64,000 nt of DNA from Varroa destructor (lineage: Eukaryota; Arthropoda; Arachnida; Mesostigmata; Varroidae), in NCBI RefSeq assembly GCF_002443255.2, contig NW_019211454.1, forward strand, positions 3,630,352 to 3,694,351. The letters run 5' to 3'. The notes beneath the pieces are model-generated. The model saw nothing but the letters and a program-made list of their open reading frames with translations. It was not told the origin of the DNA and did no database searches. Within the stretch, counting starts at the first letter, position 1; each line of letters opens with the position of its first letter. Positions 22,352-34,535 of the stretch are shown here, piece by piece. The translations under genes were made by a program, and so were the position numbers.

Positions 22352-23180
22352 TTAAGATCTCCTGAGCCAGAATCTCATCCGCCTGCTAACACCCTTATGC
22401 TCTGATGATAAGGGATGTAAATACCCTTCGATATTTTTCCGTCGATGAGTAGTATAGCCTCTAACCTTGTAGAAGCCAAAGATAGCCGGTGTTCTTTCAC
22501 CAGTATCTAGATCTCTTTCAGAGTTCGGTTCTTCTTCGGAGTCTTTTTGCCATTCCGGCTTGAACTGTAACAGCACGTTATCTGCATAGGCAAGAAAAAT
22601 TGTGTACCTCAGTACCCCGTCCTATGCCAGGATCCACACGAAGAAAGCCAGAGTAGACCCTTGTGGAACCCTTGCCGTATAGGAACGATAGTTTCTTCGT
22701 TAACTGCCAATTTGTCCCACAGATCGTCTCAGACTAGAGAGACTAGGCACTAAAGAGCTATCTCTTCCTTCAAATATCTGAATACCGTCCGCCATGGCAG
22801 GCAATTAAAAGCATCCTTTAACATTTAAGAGGATCGCAAAGGAAAAACTTTCTTGCTTTAGTCAAGCTTCCCTCAGCCCCCGTAAGGACTATATCGATTG
22901 CTGTCACCACCGACGTGTGCTAGAAACCATATTGATCCCACACGCCCTCTCCCCCTGACAGACTACCCCTTTCTACGGCAAAGTTTCCAAGTCTTTGCCC
23001 TATTACATCTTCGATGCCTTTCGTCAACGGCCCCACCAGCCATACAGGTCTGTAAGGATCGCTATCCTTAGGGATAAGCACGACCTTACTTTTTTCCATT
23101 GTGGTGAGAGGCTGCATGAAAGCTGCAGACAAGCACCTAAAAAAGTCCTTCTAACGAAGGTTGAGATCCCCTTCGGGCGC
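22352..23180 (-). pseudogene. Non-LTR retrotransposon reverse transcriptase relic (R1/Jockey-like)
   Basis: On the minus strand, collinear reverse transcriptase motifs appear in order. APEGD at 23180-23166 corresponds to the APGPDG motif. The segment KSKVVLIPKDSDPYRPVWLV corresponds to the KLVLIPK...YRPI block. WDQYGF corresponds to the QYGF block, and LLNVKGCF to the first catalytic Asp block (LDVKGAF). VPQGS is at 22669-22655. AYADNVLL, with YADN at 22588-22577, corresponds to the YADD catalytic box. The copy is dead: it has several stops (one just after QYGF), at least one frameshift between WDQYGF and VPQGS, and YADN in place of YADD. Endonuclease and tail domains were not found. The clade is a judgement from motif spacing; R1-like is preferred. 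Confidence 0.82.
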
Positions 23181-26100
23181 AGCATTTTATCTTTTTCGAT
23201 TCGTTCTTTTGTTGAAAACTACTTCGTTAGGACAAGGTTATGGTAGTTGTATGCTAACTCGGCTAATTACTTACCCGTAAATAGATACGCTGTTTAGAAG
23301 TAATGCGAGATTCAATTCGGGGCAGGATAGCGAGGTCCATGATAGATGCGTAGAATCAGAAAAGCACTGAAGTTCAATCTGCATAACGCATTAGCCTTCA
23401 ACAGAAAAACACTATTTTTCAGTTCTATTTTGTAACGCCTGGTGCCGGAAATAGAATCTCGTACATACGCATAACATTTCGTCCGTTTGTTTGATCCCAC
23501 AATCACAAGAACGTATACATCTCTGTGTCATAGGAGAGGCTATGTATTCTCAAGTCTATACTTCAACTAGTAGAATATACGTCGTGAACGGGTTAGCGTC
23601 ATTCAGAATCTTTCGTTTTAGCCAGGAGCCAATGACGGCCGTCTTCGTTCTTACCCTAGAACCTTCCTTAGCACTACGCGGTAACAAGAAGCTCTACAGC
23701 TCAAGCCCTACAGATGCCAATGGGACCCATTGTCGTAAGAGAGTCATAAATATTTATAAAAATGACCCCTGAGCTATATCATCGCAGTAGGATCCCGTAA
23801 AATGTATTACGCTGTAACTGCATTCAGATGACCAGCATTGCTCCTGTCCATCTGCAACGCTTACAAACATGTACCTAACTACATTTACCTTCTATTTTGC
23901 ACTAGAGTCTTGTAAAGTGTAAGGTAAAAAACTTGCCCCTGAACACGTCTATTAGAAAAAAGCTCATGTATTTGTTAAACAAAAAGCTTCAAGTGACTTC
24001 TGTGCTCTAATTGTGTTACATTTATACTTAGATGGGCAACGTTCTTCTTTCACCCGGGTCACCAGGCAACTAGATAGTCGTATTGGGTTTTTCTCTCAAT
24101 TTATGCTGACAGCAGAAGGTTTAAGTGCTGTTATAGGTTAGGTGCATTTCCAAATATTCTAGCTAATAATTGAGTTGACATGAGGATATTTTCTATGTTG
24201 TACTACTTGGACGCTAAAGTGTATGGCAATTTTTGTAGATCCTTTCCTAACTAGCGGATTTAATTAATAGGCAAATGTCAAGAAATATTAAGCCGGGGCC
24301 AAAATGTACGCTCATGAATATTTTTTTGAAGTTCGTTTGTATTAGGGAAAAAGTGAGTCGTAGCGCCACCTCTTCATCCAAATCCCTCGAACTTTGATCG
24401 ATTGCTTTCGATGGCAAAGTGCACGTAATTTCTTCCACTTGATTTCAGATCTGTGATTTTGTACGATTATTTGCAAATAAAACTGTCGTAGGCAATATGA
24501 TCAACTGTATTGCTCAAAAACTTCCGTTCCCGTACAAGAACGTTAAGTTCCTGCAAAACTTTATCTAGCCAATAGAACATCTTCTGTTTCTACTTGTTAT
24601 GTATGTTTATAGATCTACAACCATTATATTTAACAGAGTTGGGTACATTGGCCGTGGAATCATGCTGTTATAGTGGCTAATAGAATAGACTGAAAAATTC
24701 ATTTTGTATAGTTTAGCGTTATACACATCCCAGATTTGTAAGGCTCGTACTTGAAAATAGGCCATGCGCGTAAAGCATCAGCGGACTTTGAGCAGGGGCT
24801 ATATCTAAGTGCTGGTCCAAAATATGATAGAAGCAATATGTAGGGTCTTTATATACAGATATCATTATAGATTTAACGTGACTCACCTGACGAATGGACC
24901 GATCCGGTCAAAGACACGTTTCAGCATGAATTATAACCATGTGAAACAGACTGTGGCATTGTTTTTCTTTTTTGCTTTTTTACGGCCATGGCCTATCTGG
25001 CCTCTATGATCTAAAGCAACTGTAGATAGTTATTTAGATGGTAGAATCTGGATTTATTATGAAGCATGATAGCAAGATCTCTTATGATCGGCACGATGTA
25101 TTTTTTCGAGAATCGACTACATGGGTCAATGCTACGTCAATATGAGAACGTGGCCGTCGGCTAAGCGACCGGGGCAGAACGCATTTTTCCTGCTCACAAC
25201 CTTTATATTGGGGGGGACATTGGTTTCTGACGAATCTAATACATATCGATTATATCGAAGTTCGTAAGCGACAATTAAATCTTAATTCCTGTTAATGGGT
25301 CATTACACAGATGTATATTGATAATTCATATTATGATAACTCGTCTGCATTAATACCAAAACATGACCATGGTTCATTTCACCCAGGCACTTCGACCTAT
25401 TACTATGGATGTGCTAGAGTGCACGAACGAGTTATCTCATATCTCTCAACCGCACCGGTTTCTATACCTTTTCAGAAAGAATATTGCTGCATACGGTTCT
25501 CTCTCCTGAACTCTCTGAATGCATCTTAAGAAGTAGATAGAGGAGCGTCTGAAGTCGTCAGAAAAAGCACTACCAGACTTATCGAAGTCGCTGATTCTTA
25601 AAGAAAATATAAACATCATTATACTTCCCTTTTTTTTTGTTGTTGTGTAGTGTGCTATCGTAAGACTTATTTAATTACACGAGTTACGCAAACGTTTTTG
25701 CCTTTCAAGTCTAACTTATCGTATTGTCGAAGATATATTTTCGAGGTTCACGTATCGATCCTAAAACTGAGTAACTCGTCGACCGCCAGCGTTATCTCAA
25801 AATGCGTTGTATATTTACTTTTCGTTGAGCTTTCGGTCGATGCAGGGGGCAGCACGAAATGAGTGTTTGATGAAGCCATCCTTAGGTACGCAGATTTTTT
25901 CGCGTTCTAAAGCTTCTACCCCGACAGAGATACACATATTCTAAAAGAAAAGAACAACGAATAACCTCTATATTTTGTCATGAAATTTGTAGTACATTTG
26001 TGGAATGGCTGGGAGATCAAACAGCTTGGTATAGTTTTGATTGGCCACCTAAAACATCGCAGGGGCTGTTAACGGCTACAGCCTATACGAAATGGCAGAG

Positions 26101-27878
26101 CTAAGCCAGAACGAACGATGGGACGATTGGACGTGCCATTGAAAAATTACTCTAACTATAATGGTTTCCTAGGGCAAAGGTTTTTGCGTAGCGTTCTACC
26201 TCACGCCTCAAAATATCCAGCGATGTATCGAAGTCAAATTTGTTTGACTTGAGTCGTCTTTTTATTTTCTAACTCCGGACTTCGAGGGGCCCCCAACTCG
26301 TGACTGTATCATCGTTGCAGCATACAGATAAGCCGAAGCGATGGCTCTTCAGACTTTAAACTGTCACAGGTACGACAAGATTTGTAAGTAATTTACTAAT
26401 GGTTTTTAACTAATCCCTCGACATACGTAGGAGTTTAGGCCGGCATTTGTCTGATTCACGTGGTGTACCGAATACACGTCCACAGGATGTACCCAAATTG
26501 TATTTACGTGAAATCTTAAAGACTTGCTTTACAGATCGATTCGACTATGTCGACGGTCATCACAAGAAATTACTAAGCTTCATTTTGGAGCCACTTGAAA
26601 AACAAACGTAGGACGCTGTGGACAACGTTGAAATCTGCAATTGATGAGCTAAATCGCGTAGCCGCGGACTGGCTTCTTCGATGAGGTAACTGGGGAACGG
26701 TCAACCCTACGCTACCTGCTCTCATGAATCAATGATCTGTTTCGTACACTTCGTAATACAGTTTGTGTTTTTGAAATCATTACGATAGTCGATGAAAACG
26801 GTTTATTGTCGAATTTAGACTTCATCATTGGCCATGGTACGTTGCACGCTGTCGACTGATTACCTGTTCTTTAATCGGAAAATGTATTTGGAAAGATACA
26901 ACAACATTATACTTAAGAACAAAATCATGTTATATTATGCTTTGCGTAAACCGGCCAAAAAATTTAAGTAGGACGGTTAAGTGTCTGTCGCTGGAATCCG
27001 TCGTGCCATATTTATCCTATCCCAAATAATTTCTCAAATGTAATCAGCAGCGATGGGCAAAGAACAGAAATTTTAACATATTGGTACGGATTCCTTGATA
27101 TATAAAGCTATAGAGGTTTATGATTTTAAGTGCCGAAGCACAATACGTATACAACTTGTCTCCATGATGGGCAAATAAACCTCGTTTGCGCAACAATCCA
27201 TACGTTGTTATGTCGCAAGATGCTGAGGGCAGATGCTCATAAAAGACCCTCACGGTCCCGACAGTGAGATACTTTGAAGTCCGGGCTTTCACCCGGATGC
27301 AAAGTTCCTAGGGCTGTCACGAAGAAGGCGAAACTGGATGCTTAGTTAGAAGATCATCCAGGACGGCAGCTACTTAGTTAAAATTGCGTGGCCAAAGAGC
27401 ATCTACGGTTGTTGAGGTGAGTCTTGACTATAAACAGGCAGCGAAATCGCTTTTAGACAAAATACGAGGCCGTTGTATTCGCTGGTGGACTAATGCTGAT
27501 CTCACTGCACAAACGATACCTGACTTCATTACGGGCCTTTGACGTGTGGGTTAGACCTGGGCGGAAATGTTACCGTGTAACGCGAAAGATACGCCTAAGC
27601 GGTTCTCAGACACACAGTGGCCTGAGATGGCATGCCGGACTACGATGTAATCTTACCTCAACATATGGGTACACCTATCCCCTGGGGGTTTTGATAATGA
27701 CAGGGAAAGACCAGCGAAACAAGAAGCAAAAAGCGCGTATGGCTTCTCACATTGATGGATTTAAGGCAGACACAGCAATAGGCTGGCCTGTTATCTGTGT
27801 CGTATAGAAGATTGGCGAAGACGTGTCTATTAGTTCGTTGGATGAGACCGGAAACCCTCTTCGGAAACCTTCGAGTTC
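23181..27878. other. Intergenic, no secure element
   Basis: This would contain the upstream endonuclease part of the reverse transcriptase element, but nothing was recognisable. On the minus strand near 26580-26680, SPRLRDLAHQLQIS resembles a helix-turn-helix of mariner transposases, but no flanking transposase motifs were found. No genes were seen. Confidence 0.4.
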
Positions 27879-28842
27879 GTGAGCCATTTTTTTAAGCATA
27901 TACTTCACGCATCGATTCTATACTATCCAAAGAACACAGGAAATAAGGGTTTCTTTAGAAAAGTAATAGACATAGTGGCCCGTAAGCAATTATGTCACAT
28001 AAAGGTTACAGTCAATAAAAAGTTTGACACGTCCTCGAATAGGCCGTCACACTCTATAATACTTGGGAATGTCGACGGAACAATCTTTGGTACAACGGTT
28101 GTCGATAAACAAGAGCAAAACGTTGAGCCGGTGCGGCACAATATTGCAGTTGCTGAAATGAAGGTCTTGCGTAATGGCGATATTCGCATCAGCACAAAGA
28201 AATCTTACACAGGGTTTTTCAAGTTTTCGTAGCAACGCTCGAGGAACAAAGCAGTGTGGAGCTTCTGTCCACGTCGTTTACCACAAGTGCCTGCTCATCA
28301 GGAAGCTAATGCAGGCCATTTCTGCAGAGGCGGTTTCTGAGGCTACTGTGGATACTGGGGTTTCCGGCGACAGCTTTACAGTTAATGAACATATGGGGGG
28401 CACTAGTGGTCTGCGTCGGCACTGTTCACTAGCAGGGTGACTGCCAACAAAAGACTCAGAGACCAAGCTGTGCGTAGGATGGATTGCCGATTTGATGAGC
28501 GAGTAGGTCTTTTTTCCGTGCTGCCTGCGATCTCGGGAGGTTGATCACAAATCATCTAGACTTACTGACTAGGCGATCACAATGAACAAGTGTCATCGCT
28601 GCGGTCGTTCTCAGAATATGAAGGAGAAAACGCCCCTCTGCTATAACGATAATGGTAACCATCCTACAAATTTCATACATTGCTCAAAAGACAAATCAGA
28701 GGAAGCCGACAAACGGCGACAAATTTTTTCTTGCGTCGCTAAACGCCAACAGGCCATCGGCCCAGATTGTTTCAAAGGACCAAGCGACGGACTGCAGAGA
28801 TTCCGGAACCACTGTGAGCGCAAAAACAGGAAAAATATCTAA
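27879..28842 (+). pseudogene. Gag-like ORF1 remnant of a Jockey/I-type retrotransposon
   Basis: Three overlapping plus-strand frames (27879-28232, 28174-28440, 28582-28842) look like one decayed protein. The first has MKVLRNGDIRIS, similar to the LRSGDLLIE strand in Jockey/LOA ORF1 proteins. The last carries CHRCG and then CYNDNGNHPTNFIHC at 28639-28683. That segment has the spacing of the third zinc knuckle of such gags (CxxCxxxHx6C), with the second Cys changed to Asp. No ORF2 is visible downstream. The assignment is moderate, as the first part could be unrelated. Confidence 0.48.
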
Positions 28843-30438
28843 AGCAGATCGATTGCTTCTTGCCTCACGGACTGAACCGCATTCCAAAGGGCTTATATCC
28901 AACTAATAATTGCAAAGGGTTAAAGAGGACCTTAGCAGGACGTTTGACGGCATGTCGGAAGTTATGTCAATTCAACTTCATCGGAAAGCCACTTCCTCAA
29001 CCTGTTGTGTTATTAAATATAAGTCTGGGCTGAGGAGAAACTAATTAAAAAAAAAAGCATTAAATGGCCTCACGATTTTAGGAGTGGCGCCAAAATGCCA
29101 GAGATGATTTAACAAGTTCGTTACAATAAACTCTGAACGGCTGTCAATCGGGTATCATCGCATCTCCAGAGAAGTATTAGTTTCCTTTAGATGGTTATTT
29201 TATCCATAAGCAGAACACGTTGTTTAGCGCGGACTGCGCGCACCCGTTTCTCGCAGTTTTCTCTTGCTTATTTCATCAGGTGCTTCATGGTAGTAAATGA
29301 ATGAAGTATTGATGTCCAGCGGCTACTCCGAACAAATATTTCACATAAGATATATGCAGAAAGGATGGCACGTTATCGGAACAAACGTTAATGGACTGTT
29401 TCTCGTAATGGATATATGTTCATACAGTATTTTTCCAAAAAATATATGATGAGCTCGTCATAGTAAATATCCTTTTCGAAATTTGAACGATGACCAATTG
29501 GTCGGCATGGGAACTCCTGAGGCAACTGATAAGGAAATTCCAACAAACTGGGTCTCGTAGATGGAATATGGTCAAGGATCACGAACAGATCACGACATCG
29601 CTGCAGTAAAAAGCGGTGTGTATGTAGTTCCCGCAATTTTAATTAGACATCGAGCTTACTTATCGAAAAGTACTCTGCGATCCATTTTGGATAGAAGCAT
29701 TCGATTTGGTTTTGACAAAAAGAGGCAGCTTGCCTCGCCACGCGGGAGACGATGATTTCGCTTGAAACCACCTTTTTGCGCGGCGGTGACATCGTTTACC
29801 CACCCAACCCAACCCTGCCATTTTCTCCCTTCGATCTTTTTCAGTCCTAAATAACATCCTATAATCAACTTTAGATAGCCCAAGATAACGTAACTATTCA
29901 GGTCTTCTTATGATATGTAGTTTCCTATTTTATCCTGAAGTCCAAGTTCGTATCTAAGTATCCTGAAGTTAAAGGCTCCAGGTTATGGTGATTCTAGAGC
30001 ATAGCAAAAGGTTATACTTGTTGTTTGTTTAATGAATTTGTCATATACGCATATTGTTACGCATTTCAGTGATTTGTCGCTACATTCTATACCGTATCTC
30101 CTATTAATTAATGCACCTCAAATAACTAAGCATACCAAACCTGGTTCAGTCACTATTTAGGCTCGATATGTATGGATTTGTCTATTTGTTAACGTCGATT
30201 TCTACTAAAAAGTCAATAGAAGATCGCAACCAACTCTTCCGCTCTCTCGATTTTTTCTGCTATTGCTGTAAGTAAATTAGCTGTTCTGGATTACGTAGGA
30301 AATAAAGCCCGAACGCTACATTTACGCCTCTAAGCGTTCATGAATAATCTTCAATCTCCGAATGCTTACCATGCCACTACCCGGCCAGTTACATCCCTTT
30401 CTAGAGTATACTTCTTATGTCGTATGTAATTATCATAG
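28843..30438. other. Intergenic, nothing recognised
   Basis: No ORF2, endonuclease or reverse transcriptase follows the gag-like remnant. Frames at 29388-29883 on both strands have no recognisable motif. Confidence 0.45.
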
Positions 30439-30556
30439 GTCCGGTCAGTCATTACCAGTGGCAAGAAGTGTTTCGGGTCTGCCCAGCGCCGCGGAACAGA
30501 AGGTCGATAGCCTCTCACAGACAGAAGTATCTACTGCTGAAGACAACGCGCTTCAG
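30439..30556 (+). CDS. Unassigned exon candidate, Ser-rich
   Basis: Acceptor TTATCATAG and donor CAG|GTATGG bound a GC-richer segment. One base plus 39 codons read SGQSLPVARSVSGLPSAAEQ and a Ser/Thr/Glu-rich continuation ending ALQ in phase 0. Its base composition differs sharply from both sides. A possible next exon is 31104-31202, which is phase 0 at both ends. No family was recognised. Confidence 0.33.
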
Positions 30557-31103
30557 GTATGGCAATTAATTATTTTTAAAACACTAAAGTTTTTACTTAA
30601 TAGCTAGTGAAAAGGTCATTGTTTAAAGCTCTTTTGCTGAAGTCATTAGTTATATCAGAATCCTCAATAATAGCAAATTTTTAGAAAATTATTAGGAATA
30701 TAGAATTTTAAACTGTATGATGGTGAATGAACAAGAGTGCCTCCTGTTTGTTGTGTTTTTCTGCTCAATCAAGTCCAATGATTCGCGCAGTATTAAGAGC
30801 AAGTAAACATAGTCACTATTTTCTGAACTTCCTTCTGTGCTTCACTTGTACGCCTAATCTTTTTCGCCCTAGAAATAAGTTAACTTACCAGAAACCGGAG
30901 GGCCTTAACTACTATCTGCTCGACGTAAGGAGTACTCCGTTATCAAACGCCATATTAATGTGAGTAAAACTGAAAAGTTAGACACAAATTCCAATTCAGA
31001 TTAACACGATATATAGATATAAAATCACCGTATCTTAATAATAATCGAGAGCCTCGAATAATGCCATAGGCAATCCTTAACATTTAAAAAAGATCGCCTG
31101 CAG

Positions 31104-31202
31104 TCAGACGCTCCTTTCATTAGCCACGTCAATATCGGATGGGTCGTTACTCAGCTGACGTTCGTCTGCTCGCTGTCTCTGTCATTTCGATGTCGTTGGC
31201 AG
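31104..31202 (+). CDS. Unassigned exon candidate, phase-compatible with 30439-30556
   Basis: Bounded by GCCTGCAG and the donor GTAAAC, 99 bases long, with only one open frame: SDAPFISHVNIGWVVTQL and then a hydrophobic, Cys/Ser-rich stretch. The acceptor lacks a strong pyrimidine tract. Possibly part of the same gene as the exon candidate 550 bases upstream. Confidence 0.25.
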
Positions 31203-33269
31203 GTAAACAGTACCGTTTTTATTTAGTTTTAACTGTCATTTAACCCGTGGCAAGCGAATGTGGAACCTGTAGCCGAGGGGCACCGATATTCGACTGTGAC
31301 TGCAGATACTAAGTTTACATAGCGAACTATTCGCAAGCGTGACAAGTAAACGAGTGCATTAGAAGATCTAACTTTCGCTCCGAGTGACCTACCTGGGCGT
31401 TCCGTGGGTCAATAACATCATGGTCTGAACCACGTGTCGACTGAGCTTAATAAGGCACTTAACCGAAAAACTATGTAGTTCGAGGTGCTGCCCCTGCGTG
31501 AGTGAGTGGCAGATCGATCTGGGTCGACATGTTTGGTATGAAATGGGCAGTTGGCTAAGCAGAACCCAGCACTAGTATTCATCTAGGACACATATCATGA
31601 TTTTGTCAGTTTTTTTTCGCACTTCAAAGCCATCCGGATGAGTAGAGCACCTGGCAACTTAATGACTTTGTCTCCTCTAAACGTTTCAGTCAGCTTAAAT
31701 GATAAACTAGTGTTTTTTTTCAAAAGTATGTGAATTTTATCTGCTTGTCACATCTAAATGCTTTGTGGGACTTTCTGATTGCAGCTGCGTAAAGTATCTA
31801 ATGTTACAAAAAGCGCTTTCAAATAGACGCAGATTGTACCGATACGCCGATAGAAATATTGGGTGTTATAATCTAAAATCCGCCGTGCTACATCTGGCCC
31901 ATCGACAGGTGTAGCACGGCGGATTTTAGAAAAACTGACTTTGCCGAGATAGCAAGTACAAAATTGTTCGAAAGTCCTAGTGTCTCTTTGGCTGAACGAA
32001 CATAAACATTACTTAGAATTTATGGTTGGACCGGCCCCACCACCAACACCCACCTATTAACTGACATGCACAATTTACATCATTCGCGAAAAAAGTCTTC
32101 ATAACAAACTGTGAGCATAAGCCTCTTCTCGTGCAGATTTCTATTTGCGCTGGTAACGCGTAGGACCAGCTAGAATAAAATAGAATAGTTACTCTACGCG
32201 TTTTGTCTTGTTGCTTTGGATAGGAACAGGATATTCCATTATGGAGAGTACATCGAAGGAGTGTACAGATAGGTGATAAAGAGCATATAGCGTTAATATG
32301 ATCTTATGCTTAGGGGCGAGTTTACCTTGTCAAGGGCGATACGAAAGCGATTACCGATAGAAAAAAATATCGATTCTTCGCAAGGGCTTCGTAGGCTATT
32401 TACAGGATAGCAGTAACGCTTGTAAGTGCTCTCCCAACTTGCAGAGCTAGCGAATCGGGTGTAATACCGGATGACGCCCTCGATGCAAACTTGTTAATTA
32501 TTTAAAGCCAAACTCTCGCGTGTCTACAGTGGGCAAAGTGCAGACTCTTTAAATGATTGCCCCTTGACAATTTTTATAACTATTCGTTGAGGCGTTCTTG
32601 GTTCACCTAGCAAATGCTTCTTCCAATCCCCTCAAGTAATCGTGAGTTTAGGTTAAGTATGCTACAAAGCGATGAATTTTCCTAGGAGACGCAGTTTCAT
32701 AAAAATTGAATGAAGCTTGGCTTCCAAAATATCTTATGACTTCTATAATTGGCTTGCTCTCTTGAGCTAAGTAATTTGAAAAATACATGACAAACTTTCA
32801 TCTACCTTACCTAGGAACTAATGCATAAACAATTCAACAAGTGAATGCATAATAAATACGGGATTATAATACTGCAGTATCAAACAAATGTGTATTAAAT
32901 TTGGCTGGTCAAAAAACAGCAGCAAAAAAAAAGTTCGCTTTTCAAGTCGCACAATCCTTTTTATATCAGCCTGTATGTTGTTAGTAATGGTCGAGTGAAG
33001 AGCTTAGCGTCATCAGACTGTAACTTACGTTGGTCTTTGTTCTTCGATGAGGCCATTTCTACGGCTAGACAGCGACTATTGTTACGTTGCGACCATGTTA
33101 TCCCTTGATGGCTCTCTCACTCTATTAATAATCTGTTCCCTTCACCGTTACGAGCGTAAATGCGTAGGCGTATCGTGCCTAACTAGGCACATTGACGATT
33201 CAAGTGAAAAAATGACCTAGCTATAATTGTTACATTAACCATGTTTCAGAGTTTACCTAGGTCAAAATA
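31203..33269. other. Intergenic with a perfect hairpin
   Basis: No gene was recognised. The hairpin at 31872-31930 is listed separately. The sequence just before 33270 may contain the decayed 5' end of the mariner element, but its terminal inverted repeat was not identified. Confidence 0.45.
31872..31930. repeat. Perfect 21-bp inverted repeat, 17-base loop
   Basis: The arms 31872-31892 and 31910-31930 are exact reverse complements (left arm TCTAAAATCCGCCGTGCTAC plus A). Inside the loop three more Watson-Crick pairs and one wobble extend the stem. The GC-rich core (CCGCCGTGC) differs from its AT-rich surroundings. A recent foldback element, a small-RNA hairpin or an assembly artefact are all possible. 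Confidence 0.88.
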
Positions 33270-34172
33270 TTGCTGAACGAGCGAGGAGCGTTTGTGCTGT
33301 GCTCAGTGTAGACTCCGTGCCTGAAAGGGGTGCTTAAAAATGTACAAAGCTCTACCATGTATCAGGATGGTGTCTTGCACATCAGGGACGCACCTCGTTG
33401 CAACCGGCTATCCGAACTCAAGGATAACAGAGAAAAGAAAAAAAAAACATGCTTAACGTATGACAAGTGGCAAACAACTTGTGAACTTGCCAACAAGATA
33501 CGACGACCATCAGCCGTGTTTGGTCGAGATAATTTAGAAAAATTGAGAGCCTGGGTGCCCCATAAAGTGAATGAACAGTACGGCTTCTGGTCAGCTCTCA
33601 TCATTTTATTCGACACCCGCAACAAGCGGTCCCATTGACAGATTTTTGCTGGCGACGAGAAGTGGCATTTATAATTTAATATAAAAGAAGGTCTGTCTTT
33701 ATTGACAAAAATCGTGCAGTATTTATGTGTAGTCTACAAGACATAACGAAGTGATTCTTGGTGTTTCGTTTAACAAGAGCTTAACCGTCCACCAAAAAAT
33801 ACAGTAAGTCAAATCTCTATCTAAGAAAAAGTCTGGATGGCACTAGAAGGATCCTAAACACTGGAAAACGCTTGAAGAAAACAATACCGTTGACGAGGTC
33901 CTAGTTGTAACAGCAAAGACCTAACAGACAAACCAAAATCGTGACGATGCCAGACCACGTATGATCGATCGACAGAGCCTTATGTACTTCCTTGGCATCC
34001 GTCATATCCAGCTTTTACGTCGATAGATTATTACGTTTTCCAATCGTAAAAATATTTGACAGTAGAGAGCATTTCAAGAACTTGATGGATTTGTTATTCA
34101 ACACCAGACCTTTGCACTTTTATCAAAACGGATTGGCGCAGACCGTAGGGAGCGATGCTTCATACATAATAG
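33270..34172 (+). pseudogene. mariner transposase relic (Tc1/mariner, DD34D type)
   Basis: Collinear mariner motifs span the whole transposase. They run as ARSVCAV, then DGVLHIRDAPRCNRLSEL (the DLEDAPRSGRPSEL block), ELANKI (second helix-turn-helix), and WVPHKVNE at 33552-33575 (linker WVPHEL). GDEKW at 33651-33665 holds the first catalytic Asp, and DDARPR at 33943-33960 the second (HDNARPH). HPSYPAFTSIDYYVF holds the third Asp (codon 34026-34028) within the HPPYSPDLAPSDYHLF block. DLLFNTRPLHFYQNGLAQ is the C-terminus. It is broken by stops (one at 33636-33638) and by frameshifts, one of them between the second and third Asp with net loss of bases. Terminal inverted repeats were not found. 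The copy is old and inactive. Confidence 0.9.
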
Positions 34173-34535
34173 TAACAATTTGTTCGTTTTATGCACTGTA
34201 TCGTTAATTTTGTCATTAGAGCATAACAAATTGTAGCATCAAAATAGATTAATGTTGCATTTAAACAGTGAATTCTGTATAATAAGGATCTGTAGCTGAA
34301 GTTACTGTACGGAAACTTGATAACTTGTATAACCAACCGGTATATAGATATAATTGTGCACGTTCATCCATCGACTGCCACATAGAATTTCGGTTGTCGC
34401 ATTAGCTATCTGTGTATAATTTAAAATCCTCTTACCGGTCGCAAGTCTAAGGCTTTACAGTGGGATCCGTCATACGGTTTTGGTACACTTCTCCGGTATG
34501 AGATTGCGTGCCGTTAGCGTATCTGATTGCATCGC
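34173..34535. other. 3' flank of mariner relic
   Basis: The 3' untranslated part and terminal repeat of the mariner would be expected here. I could not pair it with a left end. Nothing else was seen. Confidence 0.4.

Noticed and set aside
26560..26690. Minus-strand SPRLRDLAHQLQIS, like a mariner helix-turn-helix
   Set aside because: A single short match. None of the WVPH, GDE or HDNARP blocks were found nearby.
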